This document shows positions 20,309-35,300 of a stretch of DNA of 64,000 bases, piece after piece; position 1 is the stretch's first letter, and every line of letters starts with the position of its first letter. The DNA is taken from the NCBI GenBank assembly GCA_037783545.1, contig JBBELK010000525.1:1860001-1924000 (forward strand). Reading direction: 5' to 3'. The DNA is from Henricia sp. BOLD:AAB3569. Its lineage: Eukaryota > Echinodermata > Asteroidea > Spinulosida > Echinasteridae. Below the pieces are notes generated by a model that was not told the origin of the DNA, did not search any database, and saw nothing but the letters and a program-made list of their open reading frames with translations. The translations under genes and the position numbers were made by a program.

Positions 20309-23300
20309 CTGAATAAAACAGAGGAACCAGAGGCATTGAAACTTAGGTCATGGGTGTGAACCCATGCACTATTAGTGGGGAAACAAATTGGGTTTGTAGG
20401 AAAAACCTGAGAGTACAATGTATACCACTTTGCCTTGTAACTTAGCTGGTAGAGCATATGCCTGGTGTGTCAGAGGTCTTGGGGGAAACCTGAGGGAGTA
20501 TACCACTGTGCCTCATAGCTCAGCTGGTAGAGCATCTTCCTGGTGTGTCAGAGGTTTTGGGAAAACCTGGGAGAGTGTACTACTGTGCCTCATAGCTCAG
20601 CTGGTAGAGCATCTGCCTGGTGTGTCAGAGGTCTTGAAGGAAACCTGAGGGAGTATACCACTGTGCCTCATAGCTCAGCTGGTAGAGCATCTTCCTGGTG
20701 TGTCAGAGGTTTTGGGAAAACCTGGGAGAGTGTACTACTGTGCCTCATAGCTCAGGTGGTAGAGCATCTGCCTGGTGTGTCAAAGGTCTTGGAGGAAACC
20801 TGAGGGAGTATACCACTGTGCCTCATAGCTCAGCTGGTAGAGCATCTGCCTGGTGTGTCAGAGGTCTTTGGGAAAACCTAAGGGAGTGTACCACTGTGCC
20901 TCATAGCTCAGCTGGTAGAGCATCTGCCTGAAGAGTCGGAGGTCTTGGGGGGGAAACCTGAGGAAGTTTACCACTGTGCCTCACAGCTCAGCTGGTAGAG
21001 CATCTGCCTGGTGAGTCAGATGTCTTAGGGAAAGCCTGAGGGATTATACCACTGTGCCTAGTATAGAGGTCTTATGGGAAAACCTGAGGGAGTATACCAC
21101 TGTGCCTCATAGCTCAGCTGGTAGAGCATCTGCCTGGTGTGTCAGAGGTCTTGAGGGAAACCTGAGGAGTATACCACTGTGCCTCATAGCTCAGCTGGTA
21201 GAGCATCTGCCTGGTGTGTCGGAGGTCTTGGAGGAAACCTGAGGGAGTATACCACTGTGTCTCAAGCTCAGTCAGAAGAGCATATGCCTGGTGTGTCAGA
21301 GGTCTTGGAGGAAACCTGAGGGAGTATACCACTGTGTCTCATAGCTCAGCTGGTAAAGAAGCATCTTCCAAGAGAGTGACCATGACGTTTAGTGCCACTC
21401 GGTGCAAATAATTTGGTCATCGTCGCACATTATGTACTCTCGTTAATGTACACGCAGTTAAACATGCTCAGTATATTTAGCCTTTTCCCGTGAAAAAATG
21501 GAATCGATTTCGAATGGAATTGCTTCTTTTTTTTAAAATCAAGGTCGACTCTGAAAATGCTGGAGTTGCCCAAGCCTAGTCACAATTTGTGAGCTGTCAC
21601 GACGAAATGAGCGTAAAGTCGCACTCCGCTATTTTCTTCAACGACGGTTCAAAGTCAATTTTTTGGGTTTTGTACTATTTGGAAAGAGTAACTCTTATTC
21701 TATTTGATTCAAAATTTTTAGCGTCATCCAACAATAAAAAACATCATTTTCAGACCAATTTTGACGATAGCTTTCTTCGGGCCTCGTAGGAAATTTTGTT
21801 TGAAGATTTGTAGGACTAGTTTGAACACTACCACTTGTTGCATTGGGGGAATAGTTTAACCTTATGTTTTACATGTATACACCATAGAAAAGCTTTATTT
21901 CTTCTGATTTCAAAAATAACAATATCCAATTTTTGAAAATTCCGACTTTCAGCTAATTTTGTGGTGTCAGGTCACATTTGTCTGAAAAAAAAAACCAGGC
22001 ATGTATGTGGGAGAGTTGTGGCTAAAAAGTGCACACATTGACTCACTTGAGTCCTTGGCAGATGAGTGACCTTAACTTGACGTCCATCTGAGCGTGGGCC
22101 GAGTCGTGGGTCAGATTGACTGACTGCACCGATCTATACAGCAGCTCCTCTGGTGTAAGGACCTTGCCGTCTTCGTCTAGCCGATACGTCTTGCACAAGA
22201 CCAGGCGGGAATAGACGGACTCAAAATCCTTCTCAACTTCTTTACAACTTGCCTGGTGGAAAAATGTAAAAACAGAAACAAAAGCTTCAAAGTTAACCAT
22301 GGAAATCTGTTTGAAGGATACAGATGACAATTAAAGGCACAGGCTCGTCAGCAATGCGCGCCTGCCAAATTCGTGCCATGAAATACGCAGCTCTATGCAT
22401 TTGCTATGGAGCTGCGTATTTCATCGCACGATTTTGGCACTACCATTGCTATCAACACTTTGAGTAACGTTTTCCTTGTCAACTCATGAAAAACAAACAG
22501 TTTTCCAATCCTGTAATCTATTTTGTACACTCACCTCTTCAATAAAGAGCCATGGATGACAGGGACCTCCCAGGATGGACGGATGCTTCAAACCATGCTC
22601 AAATATGTTCTTCAGTGATGGACAAAGCCTGAACAACAAAACGATCAGGGCATTAAGATCAAAACCAACATAGTGTTAAACAGAGGCCCCCTGATATAAA
22701 GCTCCTTTTTAAAAGTCTTGGTTGTTACTCTATTCATTGTTGCGTGTATTGGTTATTGCACTATTTGGATATAAGGCTCACATTAGTTCAGTTCTTGAAG
22801 AGTGCCGAGCGTGATCCAAAACTGGTAAACACTGGATGAAGATTTCAAGATTTCTTAAATTAATCAAAATAATACCTCGATCTGTAAAAAAATTCCCATA
22901 TTTTACAATCATATTACAAAAATTAACAGAATAAATTTGACTAGGCACACTGTGCCATCACATTTTCAAGAAATAGTTTTTTTTATTTTATTATCTGTCC
23001 CTTACGCATAAAAACAACCTCCGCATAAAACTGTAAAGTCAATTTCAACATGTGATAAACTGGGTGCGTGTATTAACATCAGTAGAAGGTAAACAAACAG
23101 GTTCACTTTATTTTTCATTTGTTGTTGACTAAGGAAAGGCATTTGTCTCTTGATTTCCGTCCCTCACGCGTAAGGGACGGAATTGGATCACGCTCTGCCA
23201 TAATATATAAATAATGAATATCTATGAGTGCAATAGTACGAATAATTTCACGAGGTGACAGATTCAATGTTCTATTCCACTCGGCTTGAAATGAAATTAT

Positions 23301-26300
23301 ATGTTTTATTGCTCAAATTTAAAACATTCATTATTTATTTTATAAAACACTAGAATAAATTCCCGTCATCTGAGCTTACAAATTAGCATTGAATTGTCCG
23401 CCAGTATGTGATGAGAGTAGCTGGCTAGCTCGCGAACAACATGCCAGCTTTAACACGCAACGTTTAGTTCAAGAGGGTAACGCACAGCTAGCCATCTATC
23501 CATCAGTACAGCCCTGCGCGTCGGTGGTTATTCCACGGTGCATAGTCTGTGCAGCCCAGAGCATGGGTTATACCGAATAATTAAATGACACATGACCAAC
23601 AACGCACCAATCAGACGACGGGGATTTATTCGGGGATTTATTTAGTCGGAGCTCAGTGACAAATTAAAACGGATATCCAAGATGGCATTTTGACATTTAT
23701 AATAAAACTTTTCACTTATCAGCTAAACTGTACAAATCTAAACTGGCAAGCAAGTTTTTAAACCAATGCGACTACTAACGTTCCCCTGACGAGGTCTGTG
23801 ATGGTTTCCGTGACCGAATCATCCCCGGCGCTGGTGTACTGTTTACTCCGCTCGTCGAGAAGCTCAACAAACTTAGCAGGAAACCAACCTAGTGGAACAA
23901 ACATGGATGGTAAGTTTGGTAGTTTCTTAAACACAAACAGAAGGTAGTTGATAATACGGACATTACAAAAGATATTGGGCTGCACAAAGGGGTTAACTGT
24001 GAATCTTAAGCCTTGTTCGCATTGGACTAATTTTTGTAAAAAGTTACACCGAGCCACTGTTAACATTCTTCCATGCGTCAACAGGGTTTTTAGAAAGGCA
24101 TGTTGTCACACTATTTGTAACCCTTTTTGGGCCCAAGCTATCTCTGCAGAACAACTGAAACTTATTTCTTTCATTTTGAGACAAGACAAGGGTACTTTCT
24201 GGAAAATATGATCCGTGTTGCCAAAAGACTCGCATAGAAGTTATAATTATGACTTCAGTGTCTGCACAGGACATTCTACTGACGTAAAAATTTGTAAATT
24301 TAGCACAGTAAGTTTTAACAATATTAGTCCAATGCGGACATTTTACACATGCAAATTAATGGATACAACATCTTACCTCGAAGGCCATTCAATTCGCCAA
24401 CCCAACAGTGCTCGTCCTTCTGTGAAATAATCTAAGAAATAAAAGATAATTTTAAATTTGCATGAATTTTTGAAATCCCTATACAAAAGACATGGGCATA
24501 ATTTCAAGGTGCTGTTGAGCAGAAAATACTGCTTAGCAAATGTTAATGCTTAGCAAAAATCTGCAGAGTAACAGTCAAAAGTGACATAGATGAAATGAGA
24601 TTTTTTTGCTAAGTGCAATTTTTCTGTGCTAAGCAGTATTTTCTGCATAACACCACAATTAAATTTGGTTTAGGACAGCTAGTTTTGGATAGTTCTACCT
24701 ACCGGTAATCAATATTTCTTGATGATTTTAATCTGAATGTGAGATCTCATGAGGAACTCTTATCATATCTGGTGTGAAGAATACCATTATTGTTCTTAGT
24801 TGTGTTTATTTTGTACAATGTGAGCTAATTTTTTGTTTCTTTTGAGGGTGATATGAGAATATACCGCACGAGTCATGAAAATACTAAACGAGCCGAAGGC
24901 GAGTTCGGTATTTTCATGATCATAGTGTGGTATATTCTCATATCACCCGAAATGACATCCAATATTATTATTGTTATATAAAATGAAGCTTATACCTTCT
25001 TTGTTCTGTAAGATTTTCGCAATTTTTTTATCCGTTTGGTGTTGAAAACCTCAGTTTATTTGCAACATTTTACAACAACTGGATGTGCTTTTGTAACTGT
25101 ACACACGTACATATAGTCGTGAACCCACCGGGAACGTCCCATTGTTCCTCTTTTGTTTGGACTTAGTTTTTTTGGCGACTGCTCTAATTTGTTTTGTACA
25201 CGATTCCAAATCGCGGACGTCCTTGGCAATCGCGGACCCTATTGTTCCTATTGTTAAACGTCCCCCATTTAAATACAGAAACCCGCACACGTACACACGC
25301 ACAGTGCATTCACTCGATGCATCACGCGTGTGTGCGCTTTGGTGCACCTAGCGTGGATGCACATTGGATTGGGGCTCTGTGCTGCACAGTGTCAGAAACA
25401 CACAGTATCCACAAAAGCTTAATTTTATATAATAATGTGAAATATTGTGGGGACTCGTATCATGTCTGGTGTGAAGAATGCTGTTATTGTTCTTAGTTGT
25501 GTGCATCTTTCATGTAATGTAAGCTAAAAAGATTCTTATTTTATGCTTGCCATTTTATTCAATTTAATTAAATTCAAAATTTCGAACCAAATCACAGCTA
25601 GCAACATCTACCAATGAGCAATGTCCAACCTATGTAGTGTATAACGTAACCACACGACGTGTTTTGCGTACTTACCGTAACGATGTCGTTCTTGCGGAAG
25701 CCAAGTTCGTCATCATCATGCCTCTCAAAGTCCAGCAGTGCTTTAGCTCGCCGGCGTCTATTTCGTGTGACGTCCACAAACTGCTCGTGGTCCTTCTGGT
25801 GACTCTCTAGTGAGTAGTCTGGTACCAGGGACTGTTGAGTGTACAAACACAAATGGAGGTAAATAACAAGCAGCATTGCCATACTTTTCAGCGAGGGGTG
25901 GGAAACCAAACTCCTTTAAATCTAAAATAAGAAAACCTTTCACAATACAGCATTCCTAGGTAGTTACTTTGATAAAACTGTGTACTTACAATTTTGGCAT
26001 TCTTTGGGTCGATGGACTGGAAGTGTCTGCCAATCTGCAGGATGGACTCACGAAGGTCAGAAACTAGCTCTGTCTGGCGGATGTTCTTTGCTTTAAGATC
26101 CTCACTTTCATTAAGACCTACAAATAGAGATGGTGGGTGTTTATTAGTAGTGTTGTAGCCAAGACGCTTGTGGCCTAAGAACCACAGACTTGTGAGGACC
26201 GGTAAGGCCTCGTGTAGGTCTCAAATACAACAATTCTTATGAAAAGTGATTTTTCAATTTTGGCTAAATATACTACATTCGGGAAGATGTTTTGATACTC

Positions 26301-29300
26301 ACCAAATAAGCTTCCCATAAAAGACTTTTTCCTGTGTAGTTGCCGCTTGTGTATGTGCTGAAAAACAAGAAAAGGTTTTCGTCCAGTGTGAAAAGCCTTA
26401 AGCTGTAGTCACAAATTCCCGGTTTTGCATACACTCCAATACCAACCATCTTCATTTGTCAACATGTCCCGGTGGAGTTTTGTGTGATCAACCAGGAAGA
26501 AATTGAAATCGTAGTACATGTAAAACCTAGCAGGACCTCACTAGAGCCTTAGTGGACCCTAGGGTCACCAGCATAGCCGAAGTGCACCGTAGGGAGCCCC
26601 TAGTGCCGCCTTGTGCAATCCTATTGAAGCTGGGACACTGCTGTTGCTTCTTGGGGACATTGAACTTGGTCTCAGACTTCCCAGCTCCCTTCCCGGCTTT
26701 CTTTGGTAAGATCATGAGATCAGAAATCCATCTCGGATTGAAGCCAAAACTGTGGTTGACCGTAGCAGAGGGACACCGGGATGCACCGGGGCCAACTGGG
26801 ACGTACCTGGACGCAACACTGAGAATGTGTGACAGGGCCTTATGGAACATGAGCAATAATCCAACCCTCGGGCGTACATGCATGTTGAGGTCTGGTATCC
26901 ATTGTATAATTACCTGCTTAGGGAGGTTGCCAGTGTTTTCAGGGTTGACAATAGCCCCTTGCTCGGCCATCAAGTAGGCCAAGTGTTTACGTCGGTGGGT
27001 GTCCACTATGATATCTGTTAATGATGCCGAGTGCTTCATCCCCACCTTATAACAAGACAGACAAACAAACTTATTTAGAAGTGAAAGCCTTCATCGTGGA
27101 ATCGTTTCTTGGAAACACGATTCTTGGGAAAGGCAAAGGGAAGTTGAGTTTTGTAGACGACATGTGGTTGATCTTAAGGCTGGATTTACATTGAGCATTT
27201 TAGCACTTAAATTAGACATGCGTACGGAAGAAAAACAACCCATTAAAAAAAAACACCAAAAAAACAATCAACTTGGGCAAAAAGTATTTTTGTGATTCTG
27301 TGATTTTCAGTGCATCGTTTCACTCCAAATTCCCTCCACGCCGTTTTTTTTTCAAAGCGACGTGCATCAAATTTACGTGCGAAAAGGCTCGGTGTGAATC
27401 CAGCCTAAGTACAACAAGATGGTTGATAAATACGTCGGTGTTACCACGAACTGACACGCAGTGGCACTTCAGTGCTCGTCAGCTCAGGCACAAAATGACG
27501 TCAGCACGTAATTTTGTTTTCACAAACTGACACCCAATATTTTTGTTTTCACGAACTGACACCTATCGTAAATTAACTATTTAGGGATTGTTGCGGTAAA
27601 TATTTTACTATTATTCCACAAGTACTCAGATGATATCATTCGTATCAAACATTTTCAAGGCTTATTTTTCGGATAAATTTAACGTTTTCTTGGGTGTCAG
27701 TTCGTGGAAACAAAAATTCATGGTTTTGGGTGCAGTGTACGAAGTGCGCGCGCACTTGGATGTCAGTTCGTGCAAACTTGTGTCCCCCACTACTGTGCGG
27801 TTTTCACGAACTGTAACTGAAGTGCACTTAGGTGTCACTTCGTGGTGACAGCGACGAATTGTTTGATTTGTTTAACTGACATTGGCACAAGGCAATGAGA
27901 GGGGAGGTGAAGTTTTCTTAATTCCACATGTGACTAACTCTGTGTTCACACTGACTTAAATCTGTGAACAGTTTCCATGACCGTGTGTTATAATTCTGAC
28001 ATGCATCTGCTTTTGGTTTAACTTCAGCCTGTACATGCAGTGCAAGTTGTCGGTGCAATATGCCTGTACTGTTCATGCACCAGAAAGATTTCAAGACAAC
28101 TCCCTCTAACTTTCATTCTTTCAAGTGCACGTGTACAGCTTTACAAACATTATTGTTCACGTAGCATGCAAACTACCTACTATAATCTACTTCAAATCAT
28201 GTACAATGCAGGACAGTGTCACATTTTTTTGTAGTTAATAAAATGAACGTTTTGCAATTTGTCATATAGTAACCACAATTCAAACAATGAATACATGTAA
28301 TCTACAATTAATGAATGTTTATGAGTGCAATGGGAGGAATATTTTCATGAGGTGAAAGATGGAATGTTCCATTCAACTCGGCTTCACCTCGTTGAATGGA
28401 ACACATTCCATCTTTCACCGAATGAAAATATCTCTCCCATTGCACGAATTAAAACATTCATTGCTTGTTTTTTATTCATCACCTTTTTAGACAGTTGTCT
28501 CTGTAACACTTGTATGAATTGTATGAATGTTCATGATTGTTGAACTGTGTCACTCTGCCGAGTGAGTTAATCAACTTAACCCTTACAGTAGACCATGCAT
28601 TTGTTCATGTATGTATTGGCGCAGATTCATCATGCCATATGAAAATGGGCTGTTGCTGGTTACCAATGGGAATTTGCATGCTCAAACAGATGAACATACG
28701 GCACCTCAATCAAAAACGAAATACTTTTTAAGGATACAGGATGTACATGTAGATGTGAAGTATTCAAACACTGTGGGACTGGTTACAGCTGCTATGGATG
28801 TTAGGCTCAATTCATATGAATATGCTTGCAAAAGACTTATGGGAATTGTTTGTTAATACATGAAGCATTTTAACAAGTATTAGTTACATGCACTACTTCT
28901 ATACTAAACCATTCTCGTGCAGTTCTACTCTGAAAACTACATGTACATACACACAAAACTTTCATATTGTGCATGAGCAATTCACAGGTATGTGGCTAGT
29001 TATAGGTCCTTTGAACAGGCGGCCATGACAGGGAACAGGTGTTCATATTGTAATTATGTGACAATAGATCCACAAAATGCCTACTCGTGCAATGTGACTG
29101 CCCCCGTCATGGCCGTCCGTCAAAGGCTCTATATTAAACTAGTGGTCACAGTCACAACAAACATTACTGCTTCTTTATTGCTGGCTTAAACAGCACTTAT
29201 AGGATATAATTGTTGAACCATCACTCCAGAAAAGGGTTTCGTTTTCGCAGGCATATACACATTAGTACCCACTAGGGATGAGACATTTAACTGGTTAACC

Positions 29301-32300
29301 GTTTAACCGAAAAAAAACCAAAAAACAGTTTTGCCGAACGTTTAAATGAAACCCAATTTTAAAGAATTTACAATAGTTTTCAGATAGCTATTTGTAATGA
29401 CTTCATGCAACTGAAATAAATTAATGTGGGGTCGTAGTCAAATTTTGACCAGATAAAGGTTCAATGATTATTTTGGGGGCCTAGGGGTATTGTGTACATT
29501 GCACGTGCATCTATAAGCACCAGCAACAATCTTAAGTGTCGGCCAAACGGTTAACCGACACTTGAAAGAATTGCAAACCGGTTTCTGACTTAACCGTAAA
29601 TTCCCATCCCTAGTACCCACAATAGTAATCGCACAAATTTACTTGTGAGGGATTTAATAACAGGGTATTACCGATACAAATTCACAGAGTAATTTGGTCA
29701 TACATGAAATGGCACATGTGGTAACACAACATTTAACAAATACAAGGTTATAGGTACAACTGCCCGAAATTGGGTGGATTTCTGCAATAAAAATGGTACA
29801 AAAAAAGGAGTATTGACAAATATCCCTTCAAAAAGTCTTGTACATTCAACCCTACCCCAAAGGTGACTTGAAAAAGGCGAATCAGACCCGGGTCTGATCC
29901 GCCTTTTTCAATTCGCCTTTTGCGGTTACACTTAGTGCCTACCCGGCTTCAACTCCCCTTTTTGGAAATTGCAGAGTAAGATTCACCTTTGCCGAATCGA
30001 GTGTAAACGGGGTGTAGTATGGTTCAAGTTTCAATAGCTTTGGTGCAAATTTCTGATCATTTTTATTTGCAATTTGAATTGAGTACAGATTTCAAGGCTT
30101 TCAGGTAAGAATGTACCTTTAAGCAGGAATTTGTTGGGGGTGGGGGGTGGGGGCACAATTACTTTCCAGGGAGAGATGCCATAGGCAGTACCTTGTCATA
30201 CTACTGACACTGAGGGATTGGGAGTTACAGTGGGTTCTGTTTTTGGGGAGGGAGCGCGACATGCAAAAGTTTTTATTTCAGATTTCAATACCTGCTTTTC
30301 TGGTGAATCTACATCTACAGGCATGGAAAGCTGACCAGTCAAAAACATACATTTGCTTTAAGAATTTGCATAAAACAAGAACAACAGACATCCAGAGTGG
30401 AACGGGCCCCCAAAACAGTCAACAACAACACAACATACAAGGTTTTGTACGACTTAATGCAAACATGAAATGGCTTCATACATTTCATGTGCCAGGCCAT
30501 GCTCCAAATTAACAGTACAAATCATAGAATTTATGTCTCCGTGCAAGTTGGTCGAAATTTCCCCTTTTTTTTCCCCCTCCTTATTTTTCTGTCGGACACA
30601 TACTTCCTAAAGAAAAGATGAGTCAAACGTTAGTAGATTTTTCAGTTAGAGATCAAGCAAGAATGTGGTTTCTGATGTCAAATTCACAAATTTAACCAAA
30701 CAAATGTGGTTTAAAATTTCCATGAAAATCCTCTATTACGTGGGTCCTCGTACGGCTGATTTTTTTTAGCTCTATTGGTTAATACAAGCACATGCATTAT
30801 TACTAACAGTAGTGTGTTTTTAAACAACTGTATGTGTTAGCATCATCTTTGATTAATGTAAAAATACATGCCAAATTTGTTTTACCTTTTTCAGTGTCGA
30901 AGTAAATTATTTTGCTTTAACTGACCAACACTCAGGACATTTTCTATCAATAAAAACAAGACATTGAGCTACAGCAGGCAATAAGAGAGCAAACGGTGAC
31001 AAAAGTTTAAAAGAAATAATAATTCAAAATCTTTTAAAACTGACCTCACAGGTCTGGCAAGGAAAAGCCAATGGATGCAGTAAATAAAATGAAAACATTT
31101 TCTGGTAATTTAAAAAAAAATAAAGTTCCAACATATTTTATACTAAAATCTGGGACACATATGAGCAGAACAGTATGGGTGGGAGATGGACGCATACTGT
31201 ACTGAAACCTACAGAGGAACTGAAAGTACCACAAACGCGGTGTCCTCATTGGACTTGTTTTTTTAAAAAGGTTTTACCGAGACGATGGTAAAATGAAAAA
31301 TGGCTAAATTTTACTGCTGTCCGCATTTGGACTTTTTGACACAGTAAAATTTTACCAAGACCGTGGGAGAGCATGTGCTTCCAGAGTGCCTTTACCGACT
31401 TGATGTGTCTGCATTGGACTTTTCGTCTCGGGAAATATTCCCTGGTCAATTTTCCTGGGGAGACGTTGGCCAGGAAAAGTAACGTCCTGGGCTGTCCGCA
31501 TTGGACTTAAAATGGGAAAAGTACCCATCGTCTTGGTAAGTTTTCCTAAAAAAAGTCCACTGCGGACAGCCCTTTACAATATGAACATATTGATCTTGAT
31601 TAGGTCTACCATTTCGAAAATGATTCAGTAAAGTCATCCACCTAGTAGAAAAGTCTTTAAAACGGTTGTTTGCCGATGTGTGCAATGACAAATTAAAGAC
31701 TACCGGTACTTGGAGGTTTCTGCCAATGCAGCCTTGGGGAAATAGCAGGCATACTGTCTCAAGATCATCACGGGACAACAGTTAACACCATCAGCTTTAT
31801 GATGTATAATGTATCCCTTAATGTATCCCGTAATTAATCCCGTAATATATCCCATTGCATAATTCTATATTGTGTTTTGTGCCTATAGATGTATTTGGAT
31901 CGTGTCTACTACATGTACAACCCATTACCAATAGATGACATGCATGGATAACACTATACCAGTGATGTGCCTATATTCTATTTCACCCTCTTGCAATAAA
32001 TCATGTGAATCCATTGTGCAAACTATGACTTGCTTATAAATCATAAAACTTATGCCAGCCAGGGAAGCTTAATTGCAAAACTTGTAGCCTTAAAGGTAGA
32101 ATACATAATTGGTATCTCGAGGAATCAGAAATGTTCACAGATTTACACATAAGCTTACACAATATAAACATGATGACGGTAGAAAACTTCCCCTGAAATG
32201 GTTTTGTCTGAAATGCTATAGTCTCTGAGAAATGAGCAAAACAATTATTTTTCGTCTCGCGAGACGTAAATATATTTCGCCCCAAAACCACCTCGCCGTG

Positions 32301-35300
32301 GACCACTTCGCCCTGAAGCACTTCATCCAAAGGCCATTTCGCCCCCAAACCACTTCATCCAAACACCACCTCGCCCAAATGCCACTTCGCCCCAAAACAA
32401 CTTCGTGCACAGGCCGTGGTTCAGGGTGAAGTGATTCAGGGGAAAAGTGAATGTAAACCTATTTTTGACTGTTTTCTCAAAAGTTAGTACGGAGCTAATT
32501 TTTGCTCAGGTTGGTTTTCATCAATGCATACCTTCAATCACACAGGGGGATGACACTATTTGTAACGGTTTACCAATCATATATACTACCTTTAAGCAAG
32601 ACAGTTTATATTTGTTCCTTATCTAGAGAAATTAAGCAAAATAACATATCCTACTTTTGAAGGTAGTGTAATGTATTGATCCAGTTGCAAATAGATAAAA
32701 CAATTGCTCATTATTTCAAAAACCACCTAAGAACGGTGTTTGTTGGGATGTAAAAAAACGTAAACAAATTCACTTGTCCTGCAAAGAAAAATATGACTCA
32801 ACAAAAGCAGTTTAGTCATCTGCCCGTAACCATTGGGTAATGTACACGTACAAAGGAAGTATTTCCCAAAACTACTGCTTATTCTACTGTTGAGTTCACC
32901 AATAGCAAGACTTTAAACTCAAGACCCCGATTTAGACATATTATAGCCACTCTAAGCTATACCGGTATGTACCACCTTCAATATCTAGTTCCATTGTTAA
33001 AGCAAAAGTGCTTTCCTGTTGAAGCAAAGCGGCGGAGTTAAAACAGCGTAAAGCACATGGACAAATGTTATGATTTACACTTTCATATGTAAAATAAAAT
33101 TTGATTATGGATACGGCTACATGTAGCTGTGTATATACTTTGATGTAAATGAATCGTTGTGATTCTTTTTTTTCTTCTTCTAAAGATGTCACTGAAATGT
33201 GACACATAATTCTTATAACAATCAAGAACTGTGCTGAATGTGATCAAAACTTATGCCAAAACCAAATGCATTTACAAGTGCCGTCATCAATGTGACTTAT
33301 ATGTATGTCAACATTTGTGTGAACATTTTCCTGACATGTTAACATAGTCTAAGAATTAACAGGAATGGCGGATAGTTTTTACTTTTGAGTCTTTCCACGG
33401 TAAAGGGGGCATTTTGGCAACATTGACCATATTTTCCAGAAAATACCTTTGTCTGGTCTCAAAATAAAAGAAATAAGTTTCAGTTGTTCTGAAGAGATAA
33501 CTTAGTAGGCCCCAAAAAGGTTTCAAATAGTGCAACAACATGCCTTTATAAAAACCTTGTGTACAAATTTCCAATATACACTCGTAACCAGGACAGCCTA
33601 AAATGTAACAAGTGTCCGTCCCGGATACGAGCATATATTGGAAATTTGTACACGGGGTTTTTAGAAAGGCATGTTGTTGCACTATTTGTAACCCTTTTTG
33701 GGCCTAAGTTATCTCTTCAGAACAACTTAAACTTATTTCTTTTATTTTGAGACCAGACAAAGGTATTTTCTAAAAAATATGGTCTGTGTTGCCAAAATGC
33801 CCCCTTTACTGTGGAAAGACCCATTTCCATTTGCGGTCTGGTGCATATCTTACATTTTCGCAATGCATCTTGCCAATTTATTTTACCCACTCGCTCAACG
33901 TACCGAGCAAGTGCAGATACTGGCTAAATTTTAAAACATTTTGTAATTGCAACGTCAACGTCAAAAACAATTTCGATAACGGCACTAATAAATACACGAT
34001 GAATACTTGTTTTCCCTTGCTAAAACAACGAAGGAAGAAAACTTCCTCCATGCTAATACCTTGCTATTTAATAACAAACCAAACAAGGCCCATCTAAAAT
34101 CCCATGTGCTGTGTGTGAGGTGTATATACACATGTACATGTACCGTAGCGTCCCTCGGGTCTGCCAATAGCAAAACAAATTTCACAATTTTAGCCAGGAT
34201 TTGGGGACTGAAAATATCTGTGTATGCAATAAAATACCAGAAACATGGTTGTCTATAATAATATTAAATGCCCAAATTCATAATACATACAAAAATGTAA
34301 ACATTTGGTGCCCATGATGAAACTTCCATGATGAAACAGTGCTGCTAAAATGTCCAAAGTTTAAATTCAAAATTAATTAGGTGGCGTGTTATGGCCTAGT
34401 GGTCTAAGAAGCCCAACATAAGTTATATGCTAAGAAGCAGAAATTAGCTTGATTTCTGACAATGATGGATCCTGAGCAGGACAATGTCACACTTGCTCCC
34501 TCCATTTTGGGCAGAGAATCATTTATCATAATTGATAAGTTAGTGTCCAAAATAAAACCAATAACATGGGTGCTCAAAATTGAACAGTATTGCAAATTTT
34601 GTTCTTTGAACTAACACCCCCCCACCCCCACCCCCCAAAAAGTGTCTGTAAACCAAACATTCACCGTAAAAACAGGGTTTTATGTTAATTGTTAAGATGC
34701 TCCAAAAAGCAAGATTTTTTTTTCGCAAAATGAGCAAAATAATCCTGGCTAAAACTGTGACCTTTAACCCATGCTGCCTAACCCTTGATCCCTGGTGAAC
34801 GACAGGTGATGGTATACACCAATCCGAGAGCTGTGGTCCTCTTCTCTGTACGCCTGCCATAACTGGGGGCCATCCAGTGCCATGAACTGTGCGTTTTGCA
34901 TTAATGATAAGCTGTTACATTATGTTGTCACTTCGAACAATTTTGCGCGCTTTATTGTAAGCTTGCGAAGCCTGTGTACGCGAAGGGGGCACGTTGTGCG
35001 CCGTTTGATTTAACAACAACACAGAGCACCCAGTTCATGGCAGTGGATGGCCTCCAGTATGGCGGATGAGCAGGGAAGGAGTCCTTAGCAACCGGATTCG
35101 TCTATAGGGCTAGCAGAATGGTTGAACTTACCCCGCACAGTAGGCAAGTTGCGTTCACACACCACGGTATGGCTATGGATACTGCTTCTGAACACTGCCA
35201 GTTTACAGACAGGATATGTTAGTGGGGCATTTCAAAGTAACATGAAAATTCAAATCCATGCCCTGCAACAGGCTGCTCAGCAATAACTATCAGTTATGTC

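Noticed and set aside
20410-21370. CRISPR-like array
   Set aside because: The units are contiguous, without unique spacers, and carry a tRNA D-arm in a eukaryotic intron.
26552-26977. 141-codon + strand open frame over SGSM3 exon 13
   Set aside because: It is the antisense shadow of the real exon plus flanking intron.
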